DNA from: Zoogloeaceae bacterium
Lineage (GTDB): Bacteria; Pseudomonadota; Gammaproteobacteria; Burkholderiales; Rhodocyclaceae
NCBI GenBank assembly: GCA_031282665.1
Contig: JAITDH010000112.1
Coordinates: 1 to 5,643 of the forward strand
Direction: 5' to 3'
Length of the DNA stretch: 5,643 bases
Part shown: in pieces, positions 1 through 4,722 of the stretch
How the letters are laid out: each line of letters opens with the position of its first letter
Position numbering within the stretch: position 1 is the first letter of the stretch
The notes under the pieces: generated by a model
Database searches by the model: none
What the model was told of the DNA's origin: nothing
The model's input: the letters and a program-made list of their open reading frames with translations, nothing else
Translations under genes and position numbers: made by a program

Positions 1-57
1 CTTCGCCCCGAAACTCTTGTTGAGTTCGGACACTCTGACCACATTGCTTGCTGTCAT
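1..57 (-). CDS. ABC transporter ATP-binding protein, N-terminal fragment (runs off window)
   Basis: Only the first 19 codons are present; they translate as MTASNVVRVSELNKSFGAK. The pattern of a short polar start, a beta strand (VVRVSEL) and then N-K-S-F-G is the usual opening of ABC-type ATPase subunits, where the aromatic residue lies in the A-loop region before the Walker A strand. Walker A, the signature motif and Walker B lie outside the window, so neither the family nor the substrate can be confirmed. The ATG at 57-55 is chosen because a GGAG Shine-Dalgarno sequence (68-65) sits 7 nt upstream. The gene lies about 300 bp downstream of waaG on the same strand, separated from it by a REP-type element, so it is probably its own transcription unit, possibly for envelope lipid or LPS export. 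That role is a guess from context only. Confidence 0.6.
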   Translation of the reverse strand, partial: MTASNVVRVSELNKSFGAK

Positions 58-64
58 CTCTTGT

Positions 65-84
65 CTCCGTGAATGTCACGGGAG
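65..84 (-). promoter_or_regulatory. Hairpin overlapping the ribosome binding site of the left-edge gene
   Basis: A perfect 6-bp inverted repeat, CCGTGA / TCACGG with a 3-nt loop, occupies 67-81. A CTC / GAG extension outside it (65-67 and 82-84) gives an alternative pairing with one bulged base. On the minus strand the 3' arm contains half of the GGAG Shine-Dalgarno sequence (68-65) of the ABC-type gene starting at 57. In the transcript the stem could partly occlude the ribosome binding site; as DNA it could be a small dyad operator. The symmetry is seen directly; either function is inference. Confidence 0.35.
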
Positions 85-191
85 CGGACTTTACGGCAGG
101 CGCATGACGATTTGATGACCAAAGCAGGAATGCGGAACGCATGGAGACATGGCAATCCTCCGACATTGCGATCCGTGGTTTTCGTGGGTTG
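85..191. other. Gene-free spacer left of REP element copy 1
   Basis: No convincing coding region was found here. The stretch contains one small perfect hairpin (ATGCG, loop GAA, CGCAT at 130-142) with no T-run after it on either strand, so it is not a standard intrinsic terminator. No good -35/-10 pair for the left-edge gene was recognised, although its promoter should lie here or within the repeat. Just before the repeat, 181-199 carries a degenerate extra copy of the repeat edge (TTCGTGGGTTGG next to TAGGTTGG). Confidence 0.4.
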
Positions 192-322
192 GTAGGTTGG
201 ATAAGCCGAAGGCGTAATCCGACATTCGTTCATCATCGGCGCTTGCGCCGCTATTTTCGATTTGCGATGCTGCGCATCGGGGGTTGGAATGTCGGATTGC
301 GCCTTCGGCTTATCCAACCTAC
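192..322. repeat. REPIN/BIME-like element, copy 1 (two inverted GTAG-type REP units)
   Basis: The left unit (192-226) begins GTAGGTTGGATAAGCC and the right unit (288-322) is its reverse complement, matching at 34 of 35 positions. Within one unit, GTTGGAT pairs with ATCCGAC and GCC pairs with GGC around a GAA loop, leaving GTAG unpaired at the 5' foot. This is the classic form of REP sequences recognised by RAYT transposases. The 61-bp centre holds two further hairpins: CGGCGC/GCGCCG at 237-250 and CGATGC, loop TGC, GCATCG at 265-279. The whole 131 bp could fold as one long hairpin. It lies 42 bp after the waaG stop, where REP elements commonly sit and where they can slow 3' exonuclease decay or aid termination. 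A second copy in the same orientation is at 4566-4708. No transposase gene is in the window, so mobilisation would be in trans. The REP assignment is from structure, not from a database match. Confidence 0.8.
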
Positions 323-364
323 GAAACCAGCGCATGGATTTTGCGCTCGTGCCCGAAAACAGCA

Positions 365-1498
365 TCACCCTTGCAGGATGATATCCGCCGCGCGTTGCGG
401 CAGGGCGTAGAGTTCGGGGAGGTTCGCGTGGCGGATGCCGTTTTGCGACCAGCGGCGGCGGGCGGTTTCGTCGGTCAGCATGGCGGCGAGCGTCCGGTTC
501 AGGTTCGCCTGGGAAAAGGGTTCGGGCAGGACGCATCCCGCGTCCGCCCGGGCGATGTAATGGGCATAGCCGCAGACTTCCGTCACGAGCACCGGCAGGC
601 CGGCGACCAGGGCTTCCAGGAGCACGGTGCCGGTGTTTTCATGATAGGCGGGATGGATCAGGAGATCGGCGGCGAGCAGGAAGCGGGGGATGTCGCCGCG
701 CCCCTTCAGGATGCGCACCTGTTCGGCAAGGCCCAGGGCGCGCGCTTGCCGGAGGAAAGGGCGCGGATCATCCTGGCCGATGGCGAAGAGGCGGGCGCGT
801 TCGCGCAAGGCGGCGGGCAGCGCGGCCAGGGCTTGCAGGCTGCGGTCCAGGCCCTTGGTCTTGAAGCCGGAACCGATCTGCAAGAGCAGGAAGAGGTTTT
901 CGGGAAGGTCGAATTCGCGGCGGAATTCGCGGCGGATGGCGTTCGCCGCCTCTTCGCCGGGATGCCGGCGGTCGGGGTCGATGCCGGGCGGCAGGAGGAT
1001 GAAGCGCTCTGGCGGGGTGGCGTAATGCTTGATGAAGAATGGCTGCTGGCGGGCGGAAATCATCAGGATTTTCGTCTTCGCGGAGGGGGCGAAGACGGCC
1101 CGCTCGGCGGCGGAGAAATGCCGGTAGCGCCCGGACAGGCGATAGAGGGGCGCGCGCAGGGTCCGCGCCTTTTCTTCAAAGCAGGGATCGGCGGCGTAGT
1201 AAATATCCAGGCCCGGCATTTTGTTGAAGCCGATCACCCGGTCGACCGGGTCGCGCCGCAGGTCGGCGGCGACCCAGGCATGGAATTTTTCATTGCGCCG
1301 ATGGTTGAAAAAGGCGCGGGTCACGCTCCGGGGCGGGATGCGCAGGTCGAATCCGGCGGGCGGTTCGCCCTGCCAGGAGAGGGTATGGACGCGAATCGCC
1401 GCGCCGCGCCGCTGGCATTCCAGGGCGATGCGCAGGAAATCGCGTTGCAGGCCGCCGAAGGGAAAGTATTTGTAAAGGACGAAGGCCAGCGAGGGCAT
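365..1498 (-). CDS. waaG: WaaG-type lipopolysaccharide core glucosyltransferase (GT4, GT-B fold)
   Basis: The 377-residue product closely matches my recall of E. coli WaaG (RfaG), the inner-membrane-associated enzyme that moves glucose from UDP-glucose onto heptose II of the LPS core at the cytoplasmic face. Shared blocks include LYKYFPFGGLQRDF (8-21, the N-terminal acceptor-side glycine loop), GFNKMPGLDIYYAAD (90-104), YRLSGRYRHF (119-128), ERFILLPPGIDPDR (164-177), HPAYHENTGTVLLEA (282-296) and VCGYAHYI (308-315). The E-x7-E motif of GT4 retaining transferases is intact at E287 and E295 and contacts the donor nucleotide-sugar. Length fits the family (about 374). It is the last gene of the argS cluster, starting 10 bp after the dsbA stop. 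No clear Shine-Dalgarno precedes the ATG, so translation may depend on coupling to dsbA. The start fits the family N-terminus. The exact sugar and acceptor in this organism are inferred. Confidence 0.92.
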   Translation of the reverse strand: MPSLAFVLYKYFPFGGLQRDFLRIALECQRRGAAIRVHTLSWQGEPPAGFDLRIPPRSVTRAFFNHRRNEKFHAWVAADLRRDPVDRVIGFNKMPGLDIYYAADPCFEEKARTLRAPLYRLSGRYRHFSAAERAVFAPSAKTKILMISARQQPFFIKHYATPPERFILLPPGIDPDRRHPGEEAANAIRREFRREFDLPENLFLLLQIGSGFKTKGLDRSLQALAALPAALRERARLFAIGQDDPRPFLRQARALGLAEQVRILKGRGDIPRFLLAADLLIHPAYHENTGTVLLEALVAGLPVLVTEVCGYAHYIARADAGCVLPEPFSQANLNRTLAAMLTDETARRRWSQNGIRHANLPELYALPQRAADIILQG

Positions 1499-1508
1499 CG
1501 GGCCGGGC

Positions 1509-2144
1509 TTATTTTTTCCGGGGCAGGGTCTTGCGCGCCTGCGCGATCAACTGGTCGGCCGCTTGCAGCATCCGCGTGAAGTCGCCTTCTATATGGTACT
1601 GGCCTTCGACGATCAGGGTGGGCACGCCTTCCACGCTCATCGCTGCGCGCTTTTGCTCCGCCTGCCGGACCTTGCTCATGACCCCGAAGGATTTGAAGGT
1701 CGCGGCGAACTTTTCGCCATTGCCGCCCTGTTCCACGTACCAGCGGAGCAGGGAGCGTTCGCTGAAAAGCTCCCGGCGTTCCTTGTGCAGCGCGTTGAAG
1801 ACAGCGTCATCGAGGCGCGTGAGGTCGCCCAGGGATTCCAGCGTGTAATACAGGCGGGCCAGGTTTTCCCAGGAGCGGTTCCAGGCGACCGGGATGCGGC
1901 GGACGACCACGTCGGGCTGCTGTCTGGCGATCCAGGCTTTCAGGATCGGATGGAAATCGTTGCAGTGGTTGCAGCCATAGGAGAAGAATTCGATGACTTC
2001 GATCTTGTCCGGGCTTTCCTTCGCTTGCGGGCGGGCGAGCTTGGTGACGACGGGCGCCGCGTCGGCGGCGCGCGCCAGGAGAGGCGACAGGGCGAGCAGG
2101 GCGGCGCCGCCAAGGAAATTCCGGCGGGAAAGAAAAAATGACAT
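1509..2144 (-). CDS. dsbA: Periplasmic thiol:disulfide oxidoreductase DsbA
   Basis: This 211-residue protein is a thioredoxin-fold DsbA, the periplasmic oxidase that introduces disulfides into exported proteins and is re-oxidised by DsbB. The active site EFFSYGCNHC places the redox pair at C58 and C61, and the cis-proline loop is GVP (P175), both in the expected order around a helical insertion (about 90-165). Mature length is close to the usual 189 or so. The N-terminus is a signal peptide: SRRNFLGG (6-13), a weakly hydrophobic core and a likely cleavage after ARA (24-26) or ADA (27-29). The twin arginines match the Tat pattern, whereas E. coli DsbA uses SRP/Sec. The dipeptide between the cysteines is Asn-His instead of the E. 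coli Pro-His. A strong GAGGAG ribosome binding site precedes the ATG and overlaps the stop codon of the SPOR gene, suggesting coupled translation. BdbD-like or DsbL-like variants are possible but less likely. Confidence 0.95.
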   Translation of the reverse strand: MSFFLSRRNFLGGAALLALSPLLARAADAAPVVTKLARPQAKESPDKIEVIEFFSYGCNHCNDFHPILKAWIARQQPDVVVRRIPVAWNRSWENLARLYYTLESLGDLTRLDDAVFNALHKERRELFSERSLLRWYVEQGGNGEKFAATFKSFGVMSKVRQAEQKRAAMSVEGVPTLIVEGQYHIEGDFTRMLQAADQLIAQARKTLPRKK

Positions 2145-2150
2145 GCTTCA

Positions 2151-2157
2151 CTCCTCA
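2151..2157 (-). promoter_or_regulatory. dsbA Shine-Dalgarno sequence fused to the SPOR-gene stop codon
   Basis: The minus strand reads TGAGGAG followed by six bases and then ATG (2144-2142). TGA (2157-2155) is the stop codon of the upstream SPOR gene, and GAGGAG (2156-2151) is a near-consensus ribosome binding site for dsbA. Ribosomes terminating on the first gene therefore sit on the second gene's initiation region, which supports translational coupling and fixes the dsbA start. Confidence 0.75.
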
Positions 2158-2706
2158 ATTGAGCAACAGGGTTTCCACGCCGTCGCGCGCCAGTTCGGCG
2201 CGCGCGCGGTCGGCGTCCGCGAGTTTTTCATAGGGGCCGACGATGAGGCGGTAAAAGGTCCTCTCCTGCACCATGACCTGACGCACGTTCGCTTCCACGC
2301 CTTTCATCGCCAGCAGGGCTTTCAGGTTGTCCGCTTCCTGCGGATTGCTGAACGAGCCGGCCTGGAGGTAATGCGGTTTTTCCGCGGCGGCGGGCTGCGG
2401 GGCGGGCGCGGGTTCGGGAACGGCGGCGGGCGCGATGACGGACGGCTGGGACGATTGAGGTGGCTGGATTGGCTGGGGCGGTTGGGATGGCTGGGTTGGC
2501 GCGCCCGGCGCGAGAACGGGGTCGCCGGGTTTGCCCGGCAGGGCCAGGGGCTGGCCGCTTCCCCGGATCGGCGTGTTCTGCGCCCTGTCGACGAATGGCA
2601 TGGGAACCTTGTTCACATACCAGACCACGCCGGCGGCGATCATGACGCCGAGCACCAGCCCGATGCAGAAGCCGAGGAAGGTGCCGCCTCGTTGCGAATG
2701 TTTCAT
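2155..2706 (-). CDS. SPOR-domain, FtsN-like bitopic membrane protein
   Basis: The 183-residue product has FtsN-type architecture. A short basic cytoplasmic tail (MKHSQRGG) leads into one membrane segment (about 9-31, FLGFCIGLVLGVMIAAGVVW). A proline- and alanine-rich periplasmic linker follows (about 45-108), then a C-terminal SPOR domain (about 110-183, opening YLQAGSFSNPQEADNL and with FYRLIVGPYEKLADADRA in its second half). SPOR domains bind glycan strands stripped of stem peptides and target proteins to the division septum. The ATG at 2706 is preferred because AAGGGA (2718-2713) lies 6 nt upstream and the product starts like other argS-linked SPOR proteins. An in-frame ATG at 2727, directly after the argS stop, would add seven residues but lacks a ribosome binding site. 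The gene follows argS by 21 bp and precedes dsbA by 10 bp; argS-SPOR adjacency also occurs in Pseudomonas. True FtsN activity is not established by the sequence. Confidence 0.88.
   Translation of the reverse strand: MKHSQRGGTFLGFCIGLVLGVMIAAGVVWYVNKVPMPFVDRAQNTPIRGSGQPLALPGKPGDPVLAPGAPTQPSQPPQPIQPPQSSQPSVIAPAAVPEPAPAPQPAAAEKPHYLQAGSFSNPQEADNLKALLAMKGVEANVRQVMVQERTFYRLIVGPYEKLADADRARAELARDGVETLLLN
2440..2493 (-). repeat. Six 9-bp tandem units encoding Gln-Pro-X triads in the SPOR-protein linker
   Basis: Residues 72-89 of the SPOR protein read QPS QPP QPI QPP QSS QPS, six in-frame triads. At the DNA level they are imperfect 9-bp units of the form CAG-CCA-NNC with synonymous changes. The segment forms an extended, probably polyproline-II-like part of the periplasmic linker. 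Short in-frame units of this kind can gain or lose copies without breaking the frame, so linker length may vary between strains. Confidence 0.8.
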
Positions 2707-2712
2707 GACAAA

Positions 2713-2718
2713 TCCCTT
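2713..2718 (-). promoter_or_regulatory. Ribosome binding site that decides the SPOR-gene start
   Basis: AAGGGA lies 6 nt before the ATG at 2706-2704. The alternative in-frame ATG at 2727-2725 abuts the argS stop codon (ATG TAA ATG) and has no purine-rich sequence at the correct distance. This favours the shorter 183-residue product. Confidence 0.55.
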
Positions 2719-2727
2719 TCTTTCCAT

Positions 2728-4518
2728 TTACATGCTGTCCGGGCAGGATACGCCGAGAATGCGCATCCCGTTCACGATGACCTGTCGCGTGGCGGCGGCC
2801 AGCGCCAGCCGGGCCTGTTGCAGGCCAGGGGCGACGGGATGGTCGGGTTTCGACAGGATGCGGTTGTGGTGGTAGCAGACGTGGAAATCCGCCGCCAGGT
2901 CTTTCAGGTAGAAGGCGAGCTGGTGCGGCGCGTAGTCGGCGGCCGCTTCCTCGACGATTTCCGGGAATTGCCCGATGCGGCGGATGAGCGCCTGCTCATG
3001 GGCATCCCGCAGCAGCGCCAGATCGGCCTTGCCGAGCGCCGCCGCGTCGCCGCCCCATTCCCGCAGCACCGAGGCGATGCGGGCGTGGGCGTACTGGACG
3101 TAGAACACCGGATTTTCGCTGCTCTGGCTTTTCGCCAGATCGAGGTCGAAATCCAGATGCTGGTCGGCCTTCCTCAACACATAGAAAAAGCGGCAGGCGT
3201 CGTTCCCCACTTCGCGGCGCAGGTCGCGCAGGGTGACGAATTCGCCCGCGCGGGTGGACATGGAAACCTTCTGCCCGCCGCGATAGAGCACCGCGAACTG
3301 CACCAGCGCCACGTCGAGCGCCGCCGGGTCCAGGCCCAGCGCCTCGATCGCGCCCTTGACGCGGGGAATGTAGCCGTGATGGTCGGCGCCCCAGATGTTG
3401 ATGAGCTTCTCGAAACCGCGTTCGTACTTGTTGAGGTGATAGGCGATGTCGGAGGCGAAATAGGTGTAGAGGCCGTTCTCGCGCTGGAGCACGCGGTCCT
3501 TTTCGTCGCCGAAGGCGGTCGAGCGAAACCATTTCGCGCCGTCCTGCACATAGAGATGCCCGGCCTTCTCCAGCCGCTCCGCGCAACGCGCCACCAGCCC
3601 GGTATCGAAGAGCGCCTTTTCGGAAAACCAGACATCGAAGCGCACCCCGAATTCCTCCAGGTCGCTGCGCCCGTCGGACAACTGTTCGGCGAGCACATGC
3701 TGATGCACCGCGTTCCAGTCCTCGCCCAGCAGTTTCTTGCCGTTGGCGATCAGGGCATCCAGATGCTGTTCGCGCAGGGCCTTGGCCTCGGCGTCGTCGC
3801 GCGCCGCGTCCGGCAGGCCAGGGGTATCGGCCAGGACAGCGGCGGCGGGGCGGACATAGCGATCCCCCTTCGCCTCCCGCAACTGCCTTGCCATGTCGAC
3901 GACATAGTCCCCCTGGTAGGCGTTGGGCGGAAAATCGACGTGGATGCCATGCAGTTCCAGATAGCGCAGCCAGGTGGAAACGGCCAGGATGTCCATCTGC
4001 CGGCCGGCGTCATTGACGTAATATTCCTGCGTCACGTCCCAGCCGGCGAAGGCGAGCAGGCTGGCGAGCGAAGCCCCATAAGCCGCGCCGCGCCCATGCC
4101 CGACATGCAGGGGGCCGGTCGGATTGGCGGAAACGAATTCCACGAGCACCTTCTGTCCCGCGCCCAGGGCGGAACGTCCATAGGCGTCGCCCTCCGCCAG
4201 CGCGATCTGGAGCGCGCGCGTCCTGGCCATGCCGTCCAGCGTGAAATTGATGAACCCCGCGCCCGCCACCTCCGCCTTTTGCAGCAGGGAGGAAAGCGGC
4301 AATTCCGCCACCAGGCGCGCCGCCAGTTCGCGGGGATTTTTCTTCAGGCGCTTGGCGAGCTGCAAGGCGAGATTGGAGGCAAAATCCCCATGCGCCGCCT
4401 CGCGCGGCCGTTCCAGGAGAATCGGCACATCGGCGGCCTCCGGCGCGACACTCGCCAAGGCCTGGCGCAACAACGCCGACAACTCGGCGCGGGGATCATG
4501 AAGCGGGGAATCGGACAT
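2728..4518 (-). CDS. argS: Arginyl-tRNA synthetase
   Basis: This 596-residue class Ia synthetase charges tRNA-Arg with arginine in the cytoplasm. An N-terminal Arg-tRNA-synthetase additional domain (about 10-95, with ERPREAAHGDFASNLA) precedes the catalytic Rossmann fold. That fold holds VEFVSANPTGPLHVGHGRGA (126-145), whose HVGH (138-141) is the HIGH signature, and a KMSKS-region sequence GGQKVSMSTRAGEFVTL (414-430). The latter is a divergent signature, as is common in ArgRS. The C-terminal DALR anticodon-binding domain starts near FYVQYAHARI (472-481), and the protein ends ILGVSCPDSM. Length is slightly above E. coli ArgS (577). The ATG at 4518 is chosen over in-frame ATGs at 4533 and 4599. 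The 4599 codon lies inside the REP element upstream of the promoter, 4533 would be only a few bases from the predicted transcription start, and the product from 4518 begins at the usual family position. A weak GGAA precedes it. It is the first gene of the argS-SPOR-dsbA-waaG cluster. Confidence 0.97.
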   Translation of the reverse strand: MSDSPLHDPRAELSALLRQALASVAPEAADVPILLERPREAAHGDFASNLALQLAKRLKKNPRELAARLVAELPLSSLLQKAEVAGAGFINFTLDGMARTRALQIALAEGDAYGRSALGAGQKVLVEFVSANPTGPLHVGHGRGAAYGASLASLLAFAGWDVTQEYYVNDAGRQMDILAVSTWLRYLELHGIHVDFPPNAYQGDYVVDMARQLREAKGDRYVRPAAAVLADTPGLPDAARDDAEAKALREQHLDALIANGKKLLGEDWNAVHQHVLAEQLSDGRSDLEEFGVRFDVWFSEKALFDTGLVARCAERLEKAGHLYVQDGAKWFRSTAFGDEKDRVLQRENGLYTYFASDIAYHLNKYERGFEKLINIWGADHHGYIPRVKGAIEALGLDPAALDVALVQFAVLYRGGQKVSMSTRAGEFVTLRDLRREVGNDACRFFYVLRKADQHLDFDLDLAKSQSSENPVFYVQYAHARIASVLREWGGDAAALGKADLALLRDAHEQALIRRIGQFPEIVEEAAADYAPHQLAFYLKDLAADFHVCYHHNRILSKPDHPVAPGLQQARLALAAATRQVIVNGMRILGVSCPDSM

Positions 4519-4545
4519 CGGGTTTCCGGTCATAAGAAAGGCGGC

Positions 4546-4554
4546 ATTATAGCA
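4546..4554 (-). promoter_or_regulatory. Extended -10 promoter of the argS cluster
   Basis: The minus strand reads TGC-TATAAT, a perfect sigma-70 -10 hexamer (4551-4546) with the extended TGn element. Transcription would start near 4539, leaving about 20 nt before the argS ATG. At the 17-bp spacing the -35 position (4574-4569) is CCAACC, a poor match, and falls within the edge of REP copy 2. A good extended -10 can work without a -35 hexamer. The motif is seen directly; promoter activity is inferred. Confidence 0.55.
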
Positions 4555-4565
4555 ACAGGGGTTTC

Positions 4566-4708
4566 GTAGGTTGGATAAGCCGCGGGCGTAATCCGACATT
4601 CGTTTATCACCGGCGCTTTGCGCCGCTGTTTTTTGGTTTTTTGATTTGCGATGCTGCGCATCGTGGGTTACGAATTGTCGGATTACGCCTTCGGCCCATC
4701 CAACCTAC
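4566..4708. repeat. REPIN/BIME-like element, copy 2 (two inverted GTAG-type REP units)
   Basis: This is a second, 143-bp copy of the element at 192-322, in the same orientation. The left unit (4566-4600) differs from the copy 1 left unit at 2 of 35 positions, both in the hairpin loop (GAA to GCG). The right unit (4708-4673, minus strand) has AA to GG after GTTGGAT and one extra base. The two central hairpins are kept: CGGCGC/GCGCCG at 4611-4625 and CGATGC, loop TGC, GCATCG at 4650-4664. The length difference is mostly a T-rich insertion containing two exact tandem copies of GTTTTTTG (4628-4643). The element fills the bamD-argS gap, beginning 14 bp after the bamD stop and ending about 15 bp before the argS -10 hexamer. 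It may stabilise the bamD mRNA 3' end or limit read-through into argS. A truncated repeat edge (CCAACCT) recurs at 4711-4717. Confidence 0.8.
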
Positions 4709-4722
4709 TCCAACCTCCCCGT

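Noticed and set aside
130..142. Hairpin ATGCG-GAA-CGCAT as an intrinsic terminator
   Set aside because: The stem is only 5 bp and no T-tract follows on either strand.
192..322. Insertion sequence or CRISPR array as the explanation for the inverted repeats
   Set aside because: There is no transposase frame between the arms (only 61-72 bp of centre) and no regular series of direct repeats with unique spacers. The GTAG-footed hairpins fit REP doublets better.
329..350. Inverted AGCGC / GCGCT just beyond the waaG stop as its terminator
   Set aside because: The stem is 5 bp with a 9-nt loop and no following T-run on the minus strand. The REP element further on is the stronger candidate for an mRNA 3' structure.
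54..536. Minus-strand open frame of 160 codons across the waaG end and REP copy 1
   Set aside because: It overlaps the 3' part of waaG out of frame, reads through both REP arms and the ABC-gene start region, has no ribosome binding site and no recognisable domain.
284..1579. Plus-strand open frame of 431 codons antisense to waaG
   Set aside because: It begins inside the REP element and covers the waaG coding strand in reverse. The product is low-complexity Gly/Ala/Arg sequence, while waaG is unmistakable on the other strand.
1993..4569. Very long plus-strand open frame (858 codons) antisense to argS, the SPOR gene and part of dsbA
   Set aside because: It mirrors GC-rich, strongly codon-biased minus-strand genes whose products are clearly conserved. 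Its own product is compositionally odd (rich in Gly, Arg, His), shows no recognisable domain, and it spans several unrelated genes.
4519..4599. 27-residue N-terminal extension of ArgS from ATG 4599
   Set aside because: The extension is encoded by the REP unit and the promoter region (TATAAT at 4551-4546), so it lies upstream of the likely transcription start and has no family counterpart.
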